Positions 9,890 to 19,575 of a stretch of DNA of 64,000 bases are shown here, piece by piece; position 1 is the stretch's first letter, and each line of letters opens with the position of its first letter. The translations under genes were made by a program, and so were the position numbers. The DNA lies in contig NZ_JAKILB010000006.1 in NCBI RefSeq assembly GCF_023283895.1, forward strand, positions 124,001-188,000, in the 5' to 3' direction. This DNA comes from Shewanella pneumatophori (GTDB lineage Bacteria; Pseudomonadota; Gammaproteobacteria; Enterobacterales; Shewanellaceae). Below the pieces are notes generated by a model. It was not told where the DNA came from and did not search any database. It worked only from the letters and a program-made list of their open reading frames with translations.

Positions 9890-10501
9890 ATGCACAAAGC
9901 GCCAGAATCAGTACTTAACGCACTCGTTCCTATGGTTGTTGAACAAACAGCTAAAGGTGAACGTTCATATGATATTTATTCTCGCCTTTTGAAAGAGCGA
10001 GTAATCTTTCTAGTTGGCCAAGTTGAAGAACACATGGCTAACCTTATCGTTGCTCAGTTACTGTTTTTGGAGTCAGAGAGCCCAGATAAGGATATCTACC
10101 TATACATTAACTCGCCAGGCGGTAGCGTGACAGCGGGTATGGCTATTTACGATACTATGCAGTTTATTAAGCCGAACGTAAGTACAGTATGTATTGGTCA
10201 AGCGGCAAGCATGGGCGCATTTTTGTTAGCAGGCGGCGCACCAGGCAAACGCCATTGCTTACCTAACTCAAGAGTGATGATCCATCAGCCATTAGGTGGC
10301 TTCCAAGGTCAAGCATCAGATATCGCTATTCATGCGCAAGAGATCTTAGGCATTAAGAACAAGTTAAACACTATGCTTGCAGAGCATACTGGTCAGCCTC
10401 TAGAAGTAATTGAGCGTGATACTGATCGTGATAACTTTATGAGTGCTTCAGAAGCCGCTGAATACGGATTAGTCGATTCAGTGATGACAAAACGAGACTG
10501 A
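9890..10501 (+). CDS. clpP: ATP-dependent Clp protease proteolytic subunit
   Basis: Tetradecameric serine protease that degrades substrates unfolded by ClpX or ClpA. The 203-residue length is normal. The catalytic Ser is in [11 protein letters not shown] near residue 107, the His in MIHQPLGG near 132 and the Asp near 181. The N-terminal propeptide and axial-loop region ([17 protein letters not shown]) is intact. It lies 86 bases upstream of clpX, the usual pairing. No anomalies. Confidence 0.97.
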   Translation: MHKAPESVLNALVPMVVEQTAKGERSYDIYSRLLKERVIFLVGQVEEHMANLIVAQLLFLESESPDKDIYLYINSPGGSVTAGMAIYDTMQFIKPNVSTVCIGQAASMGAFLLAGGAPGKRHCLPNSRVMIHQPLGGFQGQASDIAIHAQEILGIKNKLNTMLAEHTGQPLEVIERDTDRDNFMSASEAAEYGLVDSVMTKRD

Positions 10502-10587
10502 TTTTTACTCTCCTCTGAGCTATGCTCATAGAAAGGAAGTATTAAAAAGATCCACGCAGTAGATTGACTGCAAACAGAGGTAAAGTA

Positions 10588-11865
10588 ATGGGTGAAGACA
10601 AAGGTAACGGTGACGGCGGAAAACTGCTGTACTGCTCTTTTTGTGGTAAGAGCCAGCATGAAGTAAGAAAACTCATCGCTGGGCCTTCTGTATATGTTTG
10701 TGATGAGTGCGTTGAACTCTGCAACGACATTATTAGAGAAGAAATCAAAGAGATTTCACCGAAGCAAGATCAGGACAGATTGCCAACGCCACATGAGTTA
10801 AGAGCTCATTTGGACGACTATGTGATCGGTCAAGATAAAGCTAAGAAAGTCCTCTCTGTCGCGGTGTACAATCACTACAAGCGCTTGAGAAATGCTAGCC
10901 CGAAAGACGGTGTTGAATTAGGTAAGAGTAACATCTTGCTTATTGGCCCTACGGGTAGCGGTAAAACACTTTTAGCTGAAACGTTAGCGCGTTTCCTTGA
11001 TGTGCCATTTACTATGGCAGATGCAACGACATTAACCGAAGCTGGTTATGTTGGTGAAGATGTTGAGAACATCATTCAGAAGTTACTACAAAAGTGCGAC
11101 TACGATGTAGAGAAAGCACAGCGTGGTATCGTCTATATTGACGAAATTGATAAAATCAGTCGTAAGTCTGATAACCCATCAATTACTCGCGATGTTTCTG
11201 GTGAAGGTGTTCAGCAAGCGCTTTTAAAGCTTATTGAAGGTACAGTTGCAGCGGTTCCACCACAAGGTGGTCGTAAGCATCCACAACAAGAGTTCTTACA
11301 GGTTGATACTTCTAAGATCTTATTCGTGTGTGGTGGTGCATTCGCTGGCCTTGAAAAGGTGATTGAGCAACGTGCACACGTAGGCACGGGGATCGGTTTT
11401 GGTGCTCAGGTGAAAGGCGAAGCGGATAAGAAGAATATCTCTGATAGACTTCTAGAGGTTGAGCCTGAAGATTTAGTGAAGTTTGGTCTAATTCCAGAGT
11501 TCATTGGTCGTTTACCTGTTTTAGCTACACTGGCTGAACTTGATGATGAAGCATTGATCCAAATTTTGTCTCAACCAAAAAATGCGATTACTAAACAGTT
11601 TGCAGCATTGTTTGAGATGGAAGGCGTTGAACTTGAATTTAGAGAAGATGCATTAAAAGCGATTGCACTGAAAGCTCAGACTCGTAAGACTGGTGCTCGT
11701 GGCCTACGTTCAATTGTTGAAGGGATCTTACTTGATATCATGTACGACCTGCCATCAACTGACGATGTTGCTAAAGTGGTTATCGATGAATCAGTAGTGA
11801 AAGGTGAATCGACACCTATCCTGATTTATGCCAATAATGAAACCCAAGCAGCAACAGCTGAATAA
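10588..11865 (+). CDS. clpX: ATP-dependent Clp protease ATP-binding subunit ClpX
   Basis: Hexameric AAA+ unfoldase that feeds ssrA-tagged and other substrates to ClpP. The ATG at 10588 (MGEDKGNG, 425 residues) is chosen because an AGAGG ribosome-binding site lies 7 bases before it and family members begin just ahead of [12 protein letters not shown]. Visible: the C4 zinc-binding N-domain (CSFC near residue 15, CDEC near 35), Walker A GPTGSGKT near 117, pore loop GYVGED, Walker B VYIDEIDK near 180 and the IGF loop (GIGFGAQV) that docks on ClpP near 267. Downstream of clpP and followed by a strong terminator. Confidence 0.97.
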   Translation: MGEDKGNGDGGKLLYCSFCGKSQHEVRKLIAGPSVYVCDECVELCNDIIREEIKEISPKQDQDRLPTPHELRAHLDDYVIGQDKAKKVLSVAVYNHYKRLRNASPKDGVELGKSNILLIGPTGSGKTLLAETLARFLDVPFTMADATTLTEAGYVGEDVENIIQKLLQKCDYDVEKAQRGIVYIDEIDKISRKSDNPSITRDVSGEGVQQALLKLIEGTVAAVPPQGGRKHPQQEFLQVDTSKILFVCGGAFAGLEKVIEQRAHVGTGIGFGAQVKGEADKKNISDRLLEVEPEDLVKFGLIPEFIGRLPVLATLAELDDEALIQILSQPKNAITKQFAALFEMEGVELEFREDALKAIALKAQTRKTGARGLRSIVEGILLDIMYDLPSTDDVAKVVIDESVVKGESTPILIYANNETQAATAE

Positions 11866-11890
11866 GCTATCAACGATAGTTAAAAAGATT

Positions 11891-11917
11891 AAAAGGAGCC
11901 AATATGGCTCCTTTTTT
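11891..11917 (+). terminator. clpX intrinsic terminator
   Basis: An 11-bp stem (11891-11901 with 11905-11915) with a 3-nt loop and a T6 tail ends the clpP-clpX unit, so lon is transcribed separately. Confidence 0.88.
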
Positions 11918-11948
11918 GTACACTTCTTTAATTAATTGTTTTTCACCA

Positions 11949-11975
11949 TTGAAACCTATTTAATCATCCCAATAT
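11949..11975 (+). promoter_or_regulatory. sigma-32-type heat-shock promoter of lon
   Basis: TTGAAA (11949-11954), a 13-base spacer, then CCCAATAT (11968-11975). This is close to the RpoH consensus (CTTGAAA, 11-16 bases, CCCCATNT). It is 35 bases upstream of the lon start, and lon is a classic heat-shock gene, so the assignment fits. The spacing is seen; sigma-32 use is inferred. Confidence 0.7.
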
Positions 11976-12009
11976 ACTCATTAGTAATCATAAAAAACGG
12001 AATCGAGCT

Positions 12010-14355
12010 ATGACCCTAGAGCGTGATGCGCGAATCGAACTACCCGTACTGCCACTAAGAGATGTGGTGGTTTATCCCCATATGGTAATTCCGTTATTCG
12101 TCGGTCGAGAAAAGTCTATTCGTTGCTTAGAAAAAGCAATGGAGCAAGGCAAGCAAATTATTTTAGTCGCTCAGCGTGATGCTGAGTTGGACGATCCTAC
12201 AAGCGACGATATCTTTGACGTTGGTACTGTTGCGTCAATTTTACAGCTATTAAAATTGCCAGACGGTACCGTAAAGGTATTAGTTGAAGGCGGGCAGCGA
12301 GCTCGTATTGACAACTATATCGATCAAGACGATATCTTCCAAGCGACAGCTCATTATCTTGAGTCTGAGCCTCTATCTGAAAAAGAAGAGGAAGTGCTAG
12401 TTCGCTCAGCAGTTGGCCAATTTGAAGGCTATATCAAGCTCAATAAAAAGATCCCGCCAGAGGTGTTAACGTCACTATCGGGTATCGACGAAGCTGCAAG
12501 ACTTGCAGACACTATGGCTGCTCATATGCCACTGAAGCTTGAAGACAAGCAATCAGTGCTAGAGATGGTCAATGTAAGTGAACGCATTGAATATCTAATG
12601 GCGATGATGGAAGCTGAAATCGACCTACTACAGGTTGAAAAGCGCATTCGTAGCCGTGTTAAAAAGCAGATGGAGAAAAGTCAGCGCGAGTACTATTTGA
12701 ATGAGCAAATGAAAGCTATTCAAAAAGAGCTTGGCGATATTGACGAGTCTCACGATGAGTTTGAAAGTTTAGCGAAAAAGATTGAAGAGGCACAAATGCC
12801 TGCAGAGGCAAAAGAAAAAGCTTCTGCTGAACTCAATAAGCTAAAAATGATGTCGCCAATGTCTGCTGAAGCAACGGTAGTTAGAAGCTACGTTGAGTGG
12901 ATGGTGTCTGTACCTTGGCATAAGCGCTCTAAAATCAAGCGTGACCTCGCTAAAGCGCAAGACGTGCTTGATACCGATCACTTTGGTCTTGAGAAAGTCA
13001 AAGAGCGTATTTTAGAATATCTCGCGGTTCAAAGCCGTGTTAAGCAGCTGAAAGGTCCAATTCTGTGTCTAGTCGGCCCACCAGGTGTAGGTAAAACATC
13101 GCTGGGTCAGTCGATTGCAAAAGCGACTGGCCGTAAGTATGTGCGCGTAGCATTAGGTGGCGTGCGTGATGAAGCGGAGATCCGTGGTCATCGCCGTACT
13201 TATATTGGTTCTATGCCGGGTAAAGTGATTCAAAAGATGTCTAAAGTGGGCGTTAAAAACCCATTATTCCTGCTTGATGAAATCGATAAGATGAGCAGTG
13301 ATATGCGTGGCGATCCAGCTTCTGCGCTTTTAGAGGTCTTAGATCCTGAGCAAAACTCAGCATTTAGCGATCACTACATGGAGGTCGATTACGACTTATC
13401 TGATGTAATGTTCGTTGCAACATCTAACTCAATGAATATTCCGGGTCCACTACTTGACCGTATGGAAGTGATTCGTCTGTCGGGTTATACCGAAGATGAA
13501 AAGCTCAATATTGCCAAGCAACACTTGTTGCCAAAGCAAATTGAACGTAACGGCTTAAAAGCAAAAGAAGTGACTGTTGATGATAGTGCTATTATCGGCA
13601 TTATCCGTTACTACACTCGTGAAGCGGGCGTACGTGCGTTAGAGCGCGAGCTGTCGAAGATTTGCCGTAAAGTGGTTAAGCAAATTCTGCTTGATAAGAG
13701 CATTAAGCATGTTGAAGTTAATCAAGACAACCTGAAGTCATTCTTAGGTGTGCAGCGTTGTGATTACGGTAAAGCTGAATCAAACAACCAAATTGGCCAA
13801 GTTACTGGTTTAGCGTGGACAGAAGTTGGTGGTGATTTACTGACAATTGAGGCGACCTCTGTACCAGGTAAAGGCAAGCTGACTTATACCGGCTCGCTGG
13901 GTGACGTGATGCAAGAGTCTATCCAAGCGGCAATGACAGTTGTACGTGCTCGCGCTGAACAGCTTGGTATTAACCCAGACTTTTACGAAAAACGTGATAT
14001 TCACGTACACGTACCAGAAGGGGCAACACCAAAGGATGGTCCATCAGCAGGTGCAGCAATGTGTACTGCGTTGGTTTCAAGCCTAACCGGTAACCCTGTT
14101 CGCGCAGATGTGGCGATGACCGGTGAAATTACCCTTCGCGGTGAAGTATTGCCAATTGGTGGATTAAAAGAAAAACTTTTAGCTGCGCACCGTGGCGGCA
14201 CCAAAGTAGTGCTAATTCCAAAAGAAAACGAACGTGATTTGGAAGAAATTCCACAAAACGTAATTGCAGACTTACAGATCCACCCTGTGAAGTGGGTTGA
14301 TGAAGTTCTTAAATTGGCGCTTGAACGACCAGTTGAAGGCTTTGAAGTCGTCTAA
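12010..14355 (+). CDS. lon: ATP-dependent protease Lon
   Basis: Homohexameric AAA+ serine protease degrading misfolded and regulatory proteins in the cytosol. The 781-residue length equals the family standard. Domains: substrate-binding N-domain (1-200) with coiled coil (about 200-300), Walker [10 protein letters not shown] near 356, Walker [10 protein letters not shown] near 420, and the Ser-Lys dyad in [11 protein letters not shown] (near 678) and [13 protein letters not shown] (near 722). The ribosome-binding site is weak (ACGGAATCGAGCT). It follows clpX and precedes hupB, the usual gammaproteobacterial order. Probably heat-shock induced through the promoter at 11949. Confidence 0.97.
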   Translation: MTLERDARIELPVLPLRDVVVYPHMVIPLFVGREKSIRCLEKAMEQGKQIILVAQRDAELDDPTSDDIFDVGTVASILQLLKLPDGTVKVLVEGGQRARIDNYIDQDDIFQATAHYLESEPLSEKEEEVLVRSAVGQFEGYIKLNKKIPPEVLTSLSGIDEAARLADTMAAHMPLKLEDKQSVLEMVNVSERIEYLMAMMEAEIDLLQVEKRIRSRVKKQMEKSQREYYLNEQMKAIQKELGDIDESHDEFESLAKKIEEAQMPAEAKEKASAELNKLKMMSPMSAEATVVRSYVEWMVSVPWHKRSKIKRDLAKAQDVLDTDHFGLEKVKERILEYLAVQSRVKQLKGPILCLVGPPGVGKTSLGQSIAKATGRKYVRVALGGVRDEAEIRGHRRTYIGSMPGKVIQKMSKVGVKNPLFLLDEIDKMSSDMRGDPASALLEVLDPEQNSAFSDHYMEVDYDLSDVMFVATSNSMNIPGPLLDRMEVIRLSGYTEDEKLNIAKQHLLPKQIERNGLKAKEVTVDDSAIIGIIRYYTREAGVRALERELSKICRKVVKQILLDKSIKHVEVNQDNLKSFLGVQRCDYGKAESNNQIGQVTGLAWTEVGGDLLTIEATSVPGKGKLTYTGSLGDVMQESIQAAMTVVRARAEQLGINPDFYEKRDIHVHVPEGATPKDGPSAGAAMCTALVSSLTGNPVRADVAMTGEITLRGEVLPIGGLKEKLLAAHRGGTKVVLIPKENERDLEEIPQNVIADLQIHPVKWVDEVLKLALERPVEGFEVV

Positions 14356-14455
14356 AACGTGGACTAACGCAATAAATTGCGGGATTGCTTGAAAAAAACA
14401 GTAAAAAGGTGCTTACCTAAGTATCAAGCTGTGGTAGCCTAAGTCTGTGGAGAGT

Positions 14456-14487
14456 CAGTCGCTCCAGCCCTTGGAGTGACTGGTTTT
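14456..14487 (+). terminator. lon intrinsic terminator
   Basis: An 11-bp stem (14456-14466 with 14472-14482, one G.T pair) with a GCCCT loop and a short GTTTT tail, 100 bases after the lon stop. A shorter T run than the others makes it somewhat weaker. Confidence 0.65.
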
Positions 14488-14624
14488 GAGTAGTATCCTA
14501 ATTTATTTCTTTGGTTTTCCTATAAGGCTTGAACTTTGGTTCTAAGCTTGTTATAAAAAGCCTCCGCAGACCGCTCTAGACAAGGATTTGGGTGCGGCGC
14601 ACAAATTACATTCAAGGGGATGAC

Positions 14625-14897
14625 ATGAACAAATCTGAACTAATCGAGAAAATCGCTTCTGGTGCTGACATTTCTAAAGCGGCTGCTGGCCGTGCATTAG
14701 ACTCTTTCATCGGCGCTGTTACTGACGGCCTTAAAGAAGGCGATAAGATTGCTCTTGTTGGTTTCGGTACTTTCGAAGTGCGTCAACGCGCTGAGCGCAC
14801 TGGTCGTAACCCACAAACGGGTAAAGAGATCAAAATCGCTGCAGCTAACATCCCAGCATTTAAAGCTGGTAAAGCTCTAAAAGACGCTGTTAACTAA
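14625..14897 (+). CDS. hupB: nucleoid protein HU, beta subunit
   Basis: Small basic DNA-bending protein of the nucleoid. The ATG at 14625 gives 90 residues ([20 protein letters not shown]), the exact HU length, with a strong AAGGGGA ribosome-binding site; the 11 upstream in-frame residues are not part of it. The DNA-intercalating beta-arm carries the invariant [11 protein letters not shown] (residues 61-71) with its Pro. Highly biased codon use suits an abundant protein. The location between lon and ppiD identifies it as the beta-type copy, as in E. coli. Confidence 0.96.
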   Translation: MNKSELIEKIASGADISKAAAGRALDSFIGAVTDGLKEGDKIALVGFGTFEVRQRAERTGRNPQTGKEIKIAAANIPAFKAGKALKDAVN

Positions 14898-14933
14898 ATA
14901 AAAGTTAGCAATGCAGCCTTTTGTAAGGCTATT

Positions 14934-14966
14934 GTAAAAAAGCACTGTTTAAACAGTGCTTTTTAC
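14934..14966 (+). terminator. hupB intrinsic terminator
   Basis: A long near-perfect inverted repeat centred at 14950/14951 with six A on one side and five T on the other. It ends hupB transcription and is symmetrical enough to act in both directions. Confidence 0.87.
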
Positions 14967-15049
14967 AAATAGAAAGGGCATAAATTAAGGAATAACTTAA
15001 TTTTGTCATCGGGAGTTTCAAAGGGAACATTTCCTCTCCTTTAAATTAC

Positions 15050-15083
15050 AAAAAGGCGCATCCAAACAGTGATGCGCCTTTTT
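15050..15083 (+). terminator. second terminator or attenuator directly upstream of ppiD
   Basis: A 13-bp stem (15050-15062 with 15071-15083) with an 8-nt loop and a T5 tail ends only 31 bases before the ppiD ATG. With the hupB terminator it makes a tandem pair bracketing an 83-base segment that could be a short RNA or the leader of ppiD. Confidence 0.75.
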
Positions 15084-15114
15084 ATTATATTAATCGCAAC
15101 AAGCGAGAAGTCTG

Positions 15115-16980
15115 ATGTTAGAAAAGATTCGCGAAGGCTCACAAGGGGTTATTGCTAAAAGCATTCTAATCCTAGTGATACTTTCTTTTGCATTTACAGG
15201 TGTGAGTAGTTATTTGGGTTCTTCAACTGAGGTTGCAGCTGCTACCGTGAATGGTGAAGAGATCAGCAACTCAGCTTTAGAACAAGCATATCAAAATGAG
15301 CGTGGTCGTTTAGAACAGCAGTTAGGTGACATGTTCGCTACACTTTCAGCTGATGACAACTACATGCAGAGCGTAAAGCAAAGCGTATTAGAACGTTTGG
15401 TTGCAGAAAAACTGCTTGACCAAAACGCTGCAGAGCTAGGCTTGCGCGTATCTGATGAGCAGATTAAAGCTGCGATTCTGGCTGAGCCTGCATTCCAAAC
15501 TGACGGTGTATTTGATAACGATCGTTATCAAGCTATTTTGCGTCAGCTAGGTTATCAAGCCAATACATTCCGCGACATGATGCGTACAGATATGACTCGT
15601 CGTCAACTTGTTGCGACATTAGTGGGTTCAGAGTTTGTATTACCGGGTGAAGCTCAGTATGTGGCAGATCTTCAAGGTCAAACTCGCGATATCGATTATA
15701 AAATCATTGATGCAACGCCATTCTTGGCTGAGATCAGTGTAACTGATGAGCAAATCCAAACTTACTATAATGCCAATCTTGCACAGTTTGTACGCCCAGA
15801 AGTTGTAAGTCTTGACTACATTGAGCTTGACGCGAATGAGCTAGCAAAAGACGTTAAGATCACTGATGCAGATGCACAAGCTTATTATGACGAGCACAAA
15901 GCTAACTACACCCAAGCTGAAAAGCGTTTAGCTGCTCATATCCTAGTACAACTAGGTGATGACGAGGATGCTGCAAAAGCGAAAGCTGAGGCTATATACA
16001 AACAGCTTCAAGACGGTGCTGATTTTGCAGAGCTTGCAAAAACAGAATCTGAAGATACTTTCAGTGGTGAGCAAGGCGGCCAATTAGATTGGTTTGAAGC
16101 GGGAGTAATGGAGCCTGAGTTTGATACTGCACTATTTGCGCTTAATAAAGGTGAGTACTCAAATGTTGTGAAAACTAACTTTGGTTACCACATCATTAAA
16201 GCAGTAGACATTCAAGCTGGCGCTCAAGCATCATTTGCAGACGTTAAAGATAAAATTGTAGCGCAACTGCAAGATAAGCAAGCGGTAGACAAGTTCTACG
16301 AATTGCAGCAAATCCTTGCTGATACAAGCTACGAAGTGCCAGATACTCTTGCTGAAGCGGCTAAAGATTTAGATGTTGAAGTGAAAACTACACCTGAGTT
16401 TACACGTACTAATGCACCTGAATTGTTTAGCAAGCCAGACATTTTGAAAGAAGCCTTTTCTTCAAATGTATTACTTGATGGCATGAACAGTGATGTACTT
16501 GAAGTTGCACCAAACCATGTAGTGGTTATTCGTGCTAACTCTCATAAAGCTGCTGGCACAATGGAATTAGCTGACGTACGCAATGCTATCGCTAATCGTT
16601 TAAAGCAAGAACAAGCTAATGAAGCAGCGCGTAAGCAAGCACAAGAAGCTATGACAGAAGTTGAAGCATCTGGCGTAACAGCAGATTATATTGCAAAAGC
16701 TAAGCTTGCACGTTTTGATCAAGAAATTGATGGCGCGATTGTGAACAAAGCATTTGCTATGGCACAACCAGCAGGTAAAGCTTCAGTTGATACTGTTGCA
16801 CTCGCTAACGGTTATGCTGTTATTGTTCTTAAGCAAGTAAATGCCGCAGACGGTGTTGACGCTGGTTTGTTAGATGCACTTAAGCAACGCTTAAGCTCTC
16901 AGTACAGTGAAAATGATTACCGTGCAGTTATTGCTTCTCTAAAGGCTAAGGGTGAAGTGCTTTACCCTGTTGCAGAGTAG
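15115..16980 (+). CDS. ppiD: periplasmic folding chaperone PpiD (SurA_N / parvulin)
   Basis: Inner-membrane-anchored chaperone associated with the SecYEG exit, helping newly exported proteins fold. It has 621 residues. A single N-terminal membrane helix (about residues 15-33, ILILVILSFAFTGV) leaves the rest in the periplasm; a SurA_N-like chaperone domain follows, and a parvulin domain lies near 265-360 (RLAAHILVQLG, FAELAKTESED, GQLDWFEAGVM, FGYHIIKAV). The C-terminal half is helical. It lies after hupB, the same order as E. coli. PpiD parvulin domains often lack strong PPIase activity; whether this one is active cannot be read from sequence. Confidence 0.94.
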   Translation: MLEKIREGSQGVIAKSILILVILSFAFTGVSSYLGSSTEVAAATVNGEEISNSALEQAYQNERGRLEQQLGDMFATLSADDNYMQSVKQSVLERLVAEKLLDQNAAELGLRVSDEQIKAAILAEPAFQTDGVFDNDRYQAILRQLGYQANTFRDMMRTDMTRRQLVATLVGSEFVLPGEAQYVADLQGQTRDIDYKIIDATPFLAEISVTDEQIQTYYNANLAQFVRPEVVSLDYIELDANELAKDVKITDADAQAYYDEHKANYTQAEKRLAAHILVQLGDDEDAAKAKAEAIYKQLQDGADFAELAKTESEDTFSGEQGGQLDWFEAGVMEPEFDTALFALNKGEYSNVVKTNFGYHIIKAVDIQAGAQASFADVKDKIVAQLQDKQAVDKFYELQQILADTSYEVPDTLAEAAKDLDVEVKTTPEFTRTNAPELFSKPDILKEAFSSNVLLDGMNSDVLEVAPNHVVVIRANSHKAAGTMELADVRNAIANRLKQEQANEAARKQAQEAMTEVEASGVTADYIAKAKLARFDQEIDGAIVNKAFAMAQPAGKASVDTVALANGYAVIVLKQVNAADGVDAGLLDALKQRLSSQYSENDYRAVIASLKAKGEVLYPVAE

Positions 16981-17028
16981 CAGTTAGCATTACGGCATCA
17001 GTAAGCATATAGCCTCTAACGAGGTAGC

Positions 17029-17058
17029 AAAAACCGGCTAAATATAGCCGGTTTTTTT
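17029..17058 (+). terminator. ppiD intrinsic terminator
   Basis: A 12-bp stem (17029-17040 with 17045-17056), loop AATA, T7 tail, 48 bases after the ppiD stop. Confidence 0.88.
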
Positions 17059-17340
17059 ATGTCTAAAATTCAGCTCTACTTAGCTGAGTTCAATTCGGCT
17101 GTTTGTGTAGTAATACCAATCAGTATAAATCGTGAGTCGGTATTCCGGAGCGTTTTTAGCTGCCAACCTCTGCGTTGGACAGCTCGACAAGCCAATAATG
17201 ATAAGACAAAGCATATGAGGCGCTTTCGGCTAATTAAAAGCGTGATGCTCATACTGTAGGATCTTATCTGCCAGGCGATGGCGGGAGTTTTTAAAAGTAT
17301 TGATTGAGGAGAGCGCAGTCGGCGGTTTTTATCGGCAATA
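17059..17340. other. intergenic region between ppiD and fabV, possible degenerate repeat
   Basis: About 280 bases without a convincing gene. It contains TAATACCAATCAGTATAAAT followed by GC-richer patches unlike typical spacer DNA. That opening resembles short dispersed repeats I associate with this group, but I see no clear terminal inverted repeats. Open frames here on both strands have no recognisable product. Confidence 0.35.
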
Positions 17341-17373
17341 AAAAACGCCGCAATCAATGATTACGGCGTTTTA
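17341..17373 (-). terminator. fabV intrinsic terminator
   Basis: A stem of CGCCG plus AATCA pairing with TGATT plus CGGCG (one mismatch) is flanked by A and T runs. On the minus strand it ends in TTTTTT about 40 bases past the fabV stop. Confidence 0.75.
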
Positions 17374-17402
17374 TGGTCAGCTCTTATGGTTAGAGCTAAT
17401 CT

Positions 17403-18605
17403 TTAGATACAAACGACATCAAACTCAACGTGTGGGTTAACGTCTGCTTCGTAATCAATACCTTCTACACCAAAACCGAACAGTTTAAGGAATTCTTCCT
17501 TATATTCACGGTAATCAGTTAGTTCAGATAGATTTTCAGTGGTTACTTGTGGCCACATATCACGACAATGCTGCTGGATCTCTTCACGCAGTTCCCAGTC
17601 ATCAAGACGTAAACGATTTGAGTCGTCAACATCCGCAGTTGAGCCATCAGCTTTATATAAACGCTCGTTAAACATGCGGCTTATTTGCTCGATACAGCCT
17701 TCATGTAGGCCTTCTGCACGCATCTTTTTGAACACCATGGCAATGTAAAGTGGCATAACAGGAATTGCTGAGCTTGCTTGAGTAACAACACTCTTAAGCA
17801 CTGCAACATTGGCGCTGCCACCAGTAGCAGAAAGCTTTGCATCTAGTGCGTGAGCTGCACGGTCAAGATCCATTTTGGCCTTACCTAGTGCGCCGTGCCA
17901 GTAGATTGGCCAAGTAAGCTCGGTACCAATGTAGCTGTAAGCAACGGTTTTGCAGTTATCGCTAAGAACACCAGCTTCTGATAGCGCCTGCATCCATAAT
18001 TCCCAGTCTTCACCGCCCATTACCGTTACTGTATCGGCAATCTCTTGCTCAGTCGCCGGCTCTACGCTTGCTTCGATGATTAGGTCTTTATTGGTATCAA
18101 CTGCAGTCGCTGTGTAGGTTTCACCAATAGGTTTAAGTGATGAACGAATAAGCTCACCGCTATCAGGCATTTTACGGACTGGTGATGCGAGTGAGTAAAC
18201 CACCATATCAACTTGACCTAGATCTTGCTTGATAATCTCAATCGCTTTTTGCTTAGCTTCATGGCTAAATGCGTCACAGTTGATGCTTTTAGAATACAGG
18301 CCTTCAGCCTTAGCAAACTTGTCGAATGCCGCTGAGTTATACCAACCGGCAGTTCCTGGTTTGGTCTCAGAGCTTGGCTTTTCAAAAAACACACCTAACG
18401 TGGCTGCGTCGCTACCAAAGGCAGCTGTAATGCGCGAAGACAGACCGTAACCACTTGATGAACCAACAACTAAAACCTTTTTAGGGCCGTTGGTTATTTT
18501 ACCTTTTGCTTTGGTAAAGTTTATTTGCTCAAGTACGTTAGCTTCACAGCCAACAGGGTGGGTCGTAGTACAAATGAAGCCACGGATTCTAGGTTTGATG
18601 ATCAT
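17403..18605 (-). CDS. fabV: trans-2-enoyl-ACP reductase FabV
   Basis: NADH-dependent enoyl-ACP reductase for the last step of each fatty acid elongation round. FabV is the triclosan-insensitive type found in Vibrio, Pseudomonas and Shewanella. The 400-residue length is typical. Visible: nucleotide-binding [11 protein letters not shown] near residue 48 and the catalytic Tyr-X8-Lys in [20 protein letters not shown] near 226-245, where the active Tyr precedes WHGALGK by one residue; C-terminal [16 protein letters not shown]. The start [19 protein letters not shown] matches the family. It is monocistronic on the minus strand. No fabI is seen in this window, so fabV may be the only or a second reductase. 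Confidence 0.96.
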   Translation of the reverse strand: MIIKPRIRGFICTTTHPVGCEANVLEQINFTKAKGKITNGPKKVLVVGSSSGYGLSSRITAAFGSDAATLGVFFEKPSSETKPGTAGWYNSAAFDKFAKAEGLYSKSINCDAFSHEAKQKAIEIIKQDLGQVDMVVYSLASPVRKMPDSGELIRSSLKPIGETYTATAVDTNKDLIIEASVEPATEQEIADTVTVMGGEDWELWMQALSEAGVLSDNCKTVAYSYIGTELTWPIYWHGALGKAKMDLDRAAHALDAKLSATGGSANVAVLKSVVTQASSAIPVMPLYIAMVFKKMRAEGLHEGCIEQISRMFNERLYKADGSTADVDDSNRLRLDDWELREEIQQHCRDMWPQVTTENLSELTDYREYKEEFLKLFGFGVEGIDYEADVNPHVEFDVVCI

Positions 18606-18789
18606 ATTTTTTGATTCTCTTAAAAAATTGTCTTTAGGATAATTAAACCAATATAAAATGGCACTTATTTTTGTTGAAAATGGGCCTTTTTAGCAGTGGT
18701 TGGAGCAGTTTCGCTCATTTGATTCATTCGCTTTTTAACTGCACCACCGCATAATTGTGTAGGCTTTATACACATGAACAAGCTTACTT

Positions 18790-19575
18790 TTACTTTTTAC
18801 GAGTGAATAAGCTCTGCTCTTGAATTAATCTTTGGGTGTACTCATGTTGTGGCGCATTAAAGAGTTGCTCAGTCGTCGCTTTCTCAACCATAACACCTTT
18901 TTTCAATACCATAATTTTATCGCTAACATGGCGAATGATATTCATATTATGGGATACGAAGATATAAGATAGTCCCATCTCTTGCTGTAATTCGAGAAGT
19001 AAGTTTAGTATCTGCGAACGTACTGATAGATCAAGTGCTGTGAGGGCTTCGTCAGCAATGATGATTTTAGGGTCGAGCATTAATGCACGCGCGACCGCAA
19101 CTCGCTGCTTTTGCCCCTCAGAAATCATATGCGGATAAAACTCAATATGTTCAGACAGCAAGCCGACTTTTCTCAGCTTATCAATAACTAATGCTTTTCT
19201 TTCATTTTTGTCGAGCTGAGTATTAAACTTTAACGGCTCATCTAAAAGCTCACCAATGGTCAGCCTAGGATTAAGCGAGGTGTTTGGATCTTGGAAAATC
19301 ATCCGAATTAAGCGGCAGCGCTGTTTTAAATCACGCTTTTCCAAAGCTTCACCTTCAAAAAAGATCTCACCGCCACTGCGAATTTCTGCGCCGACTAAAA
19401 TCCGCGCAATGGTACTTTTACCAGAGCCCGCTTCACCCACAATAGCGAGGGTTTCACCTTGATTTAGTTCAAATGAAACTGGCGATAATGCATGATTATA
19501 TTGGCGTTTAAAGCGTTTATATCCCGCATAGTAGCTTTTGCTGAGATCATTGACTTTAAGAAGTGGGGTCGTCAT
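18790..19575 (-). CDS. sapF: peptide/cation ABC transporter ATP-binding protein SapF
   Basis: Second ATPase of the Sap (Dpp/Opp-type) importer. The ATG at 19575 (MTTPLLKVNDLSKSYY, 261 residues) fits the family and overlaps the 3' end of sapD by 20 bases. Walker A GEAGSGKS, the ABC signature variant ISEGQKQRVAVARAL and Walker B IIIADEALTAL are intact, with the switch His in IFVSHNMN. Last gene of sapABCDF. The Sap system is linked to antimicrobial peptide resistance in pathogens and to putrescine export in E. coli; which applies here is unknown. Confidence 0.93.
   Translation of the reverse strand: MTTPLLKVNDLSKSYYAGYKRFKRQYNHALSPVSFELNQGETLAIVGEAGSGKSTIARILVGAEIRSGGEIFFEGEALEKRDLKQRCRLIRMIFQDPNTSLNPRLTIGELLDEPLKFNTQLDKNERKALVIDKLRKVGLLSEHIEFYPHMISEGQKQRVAVARALMLDPKIIIADEALTALDLSVRSQILNLLLELQQEMGLSYIFVSHNMNIIRHVSDKIMVLKKGVMVEKATTEQLFNAPQHEYTQRLIQEQSLFTRKK

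Noticed and set aside
17076..17357. 93-residue minus-strand frame between ppiD and fabV
   Set aside because: No recognisable motif, no ribosome-binding site, and it overlaps the fabV terminator.
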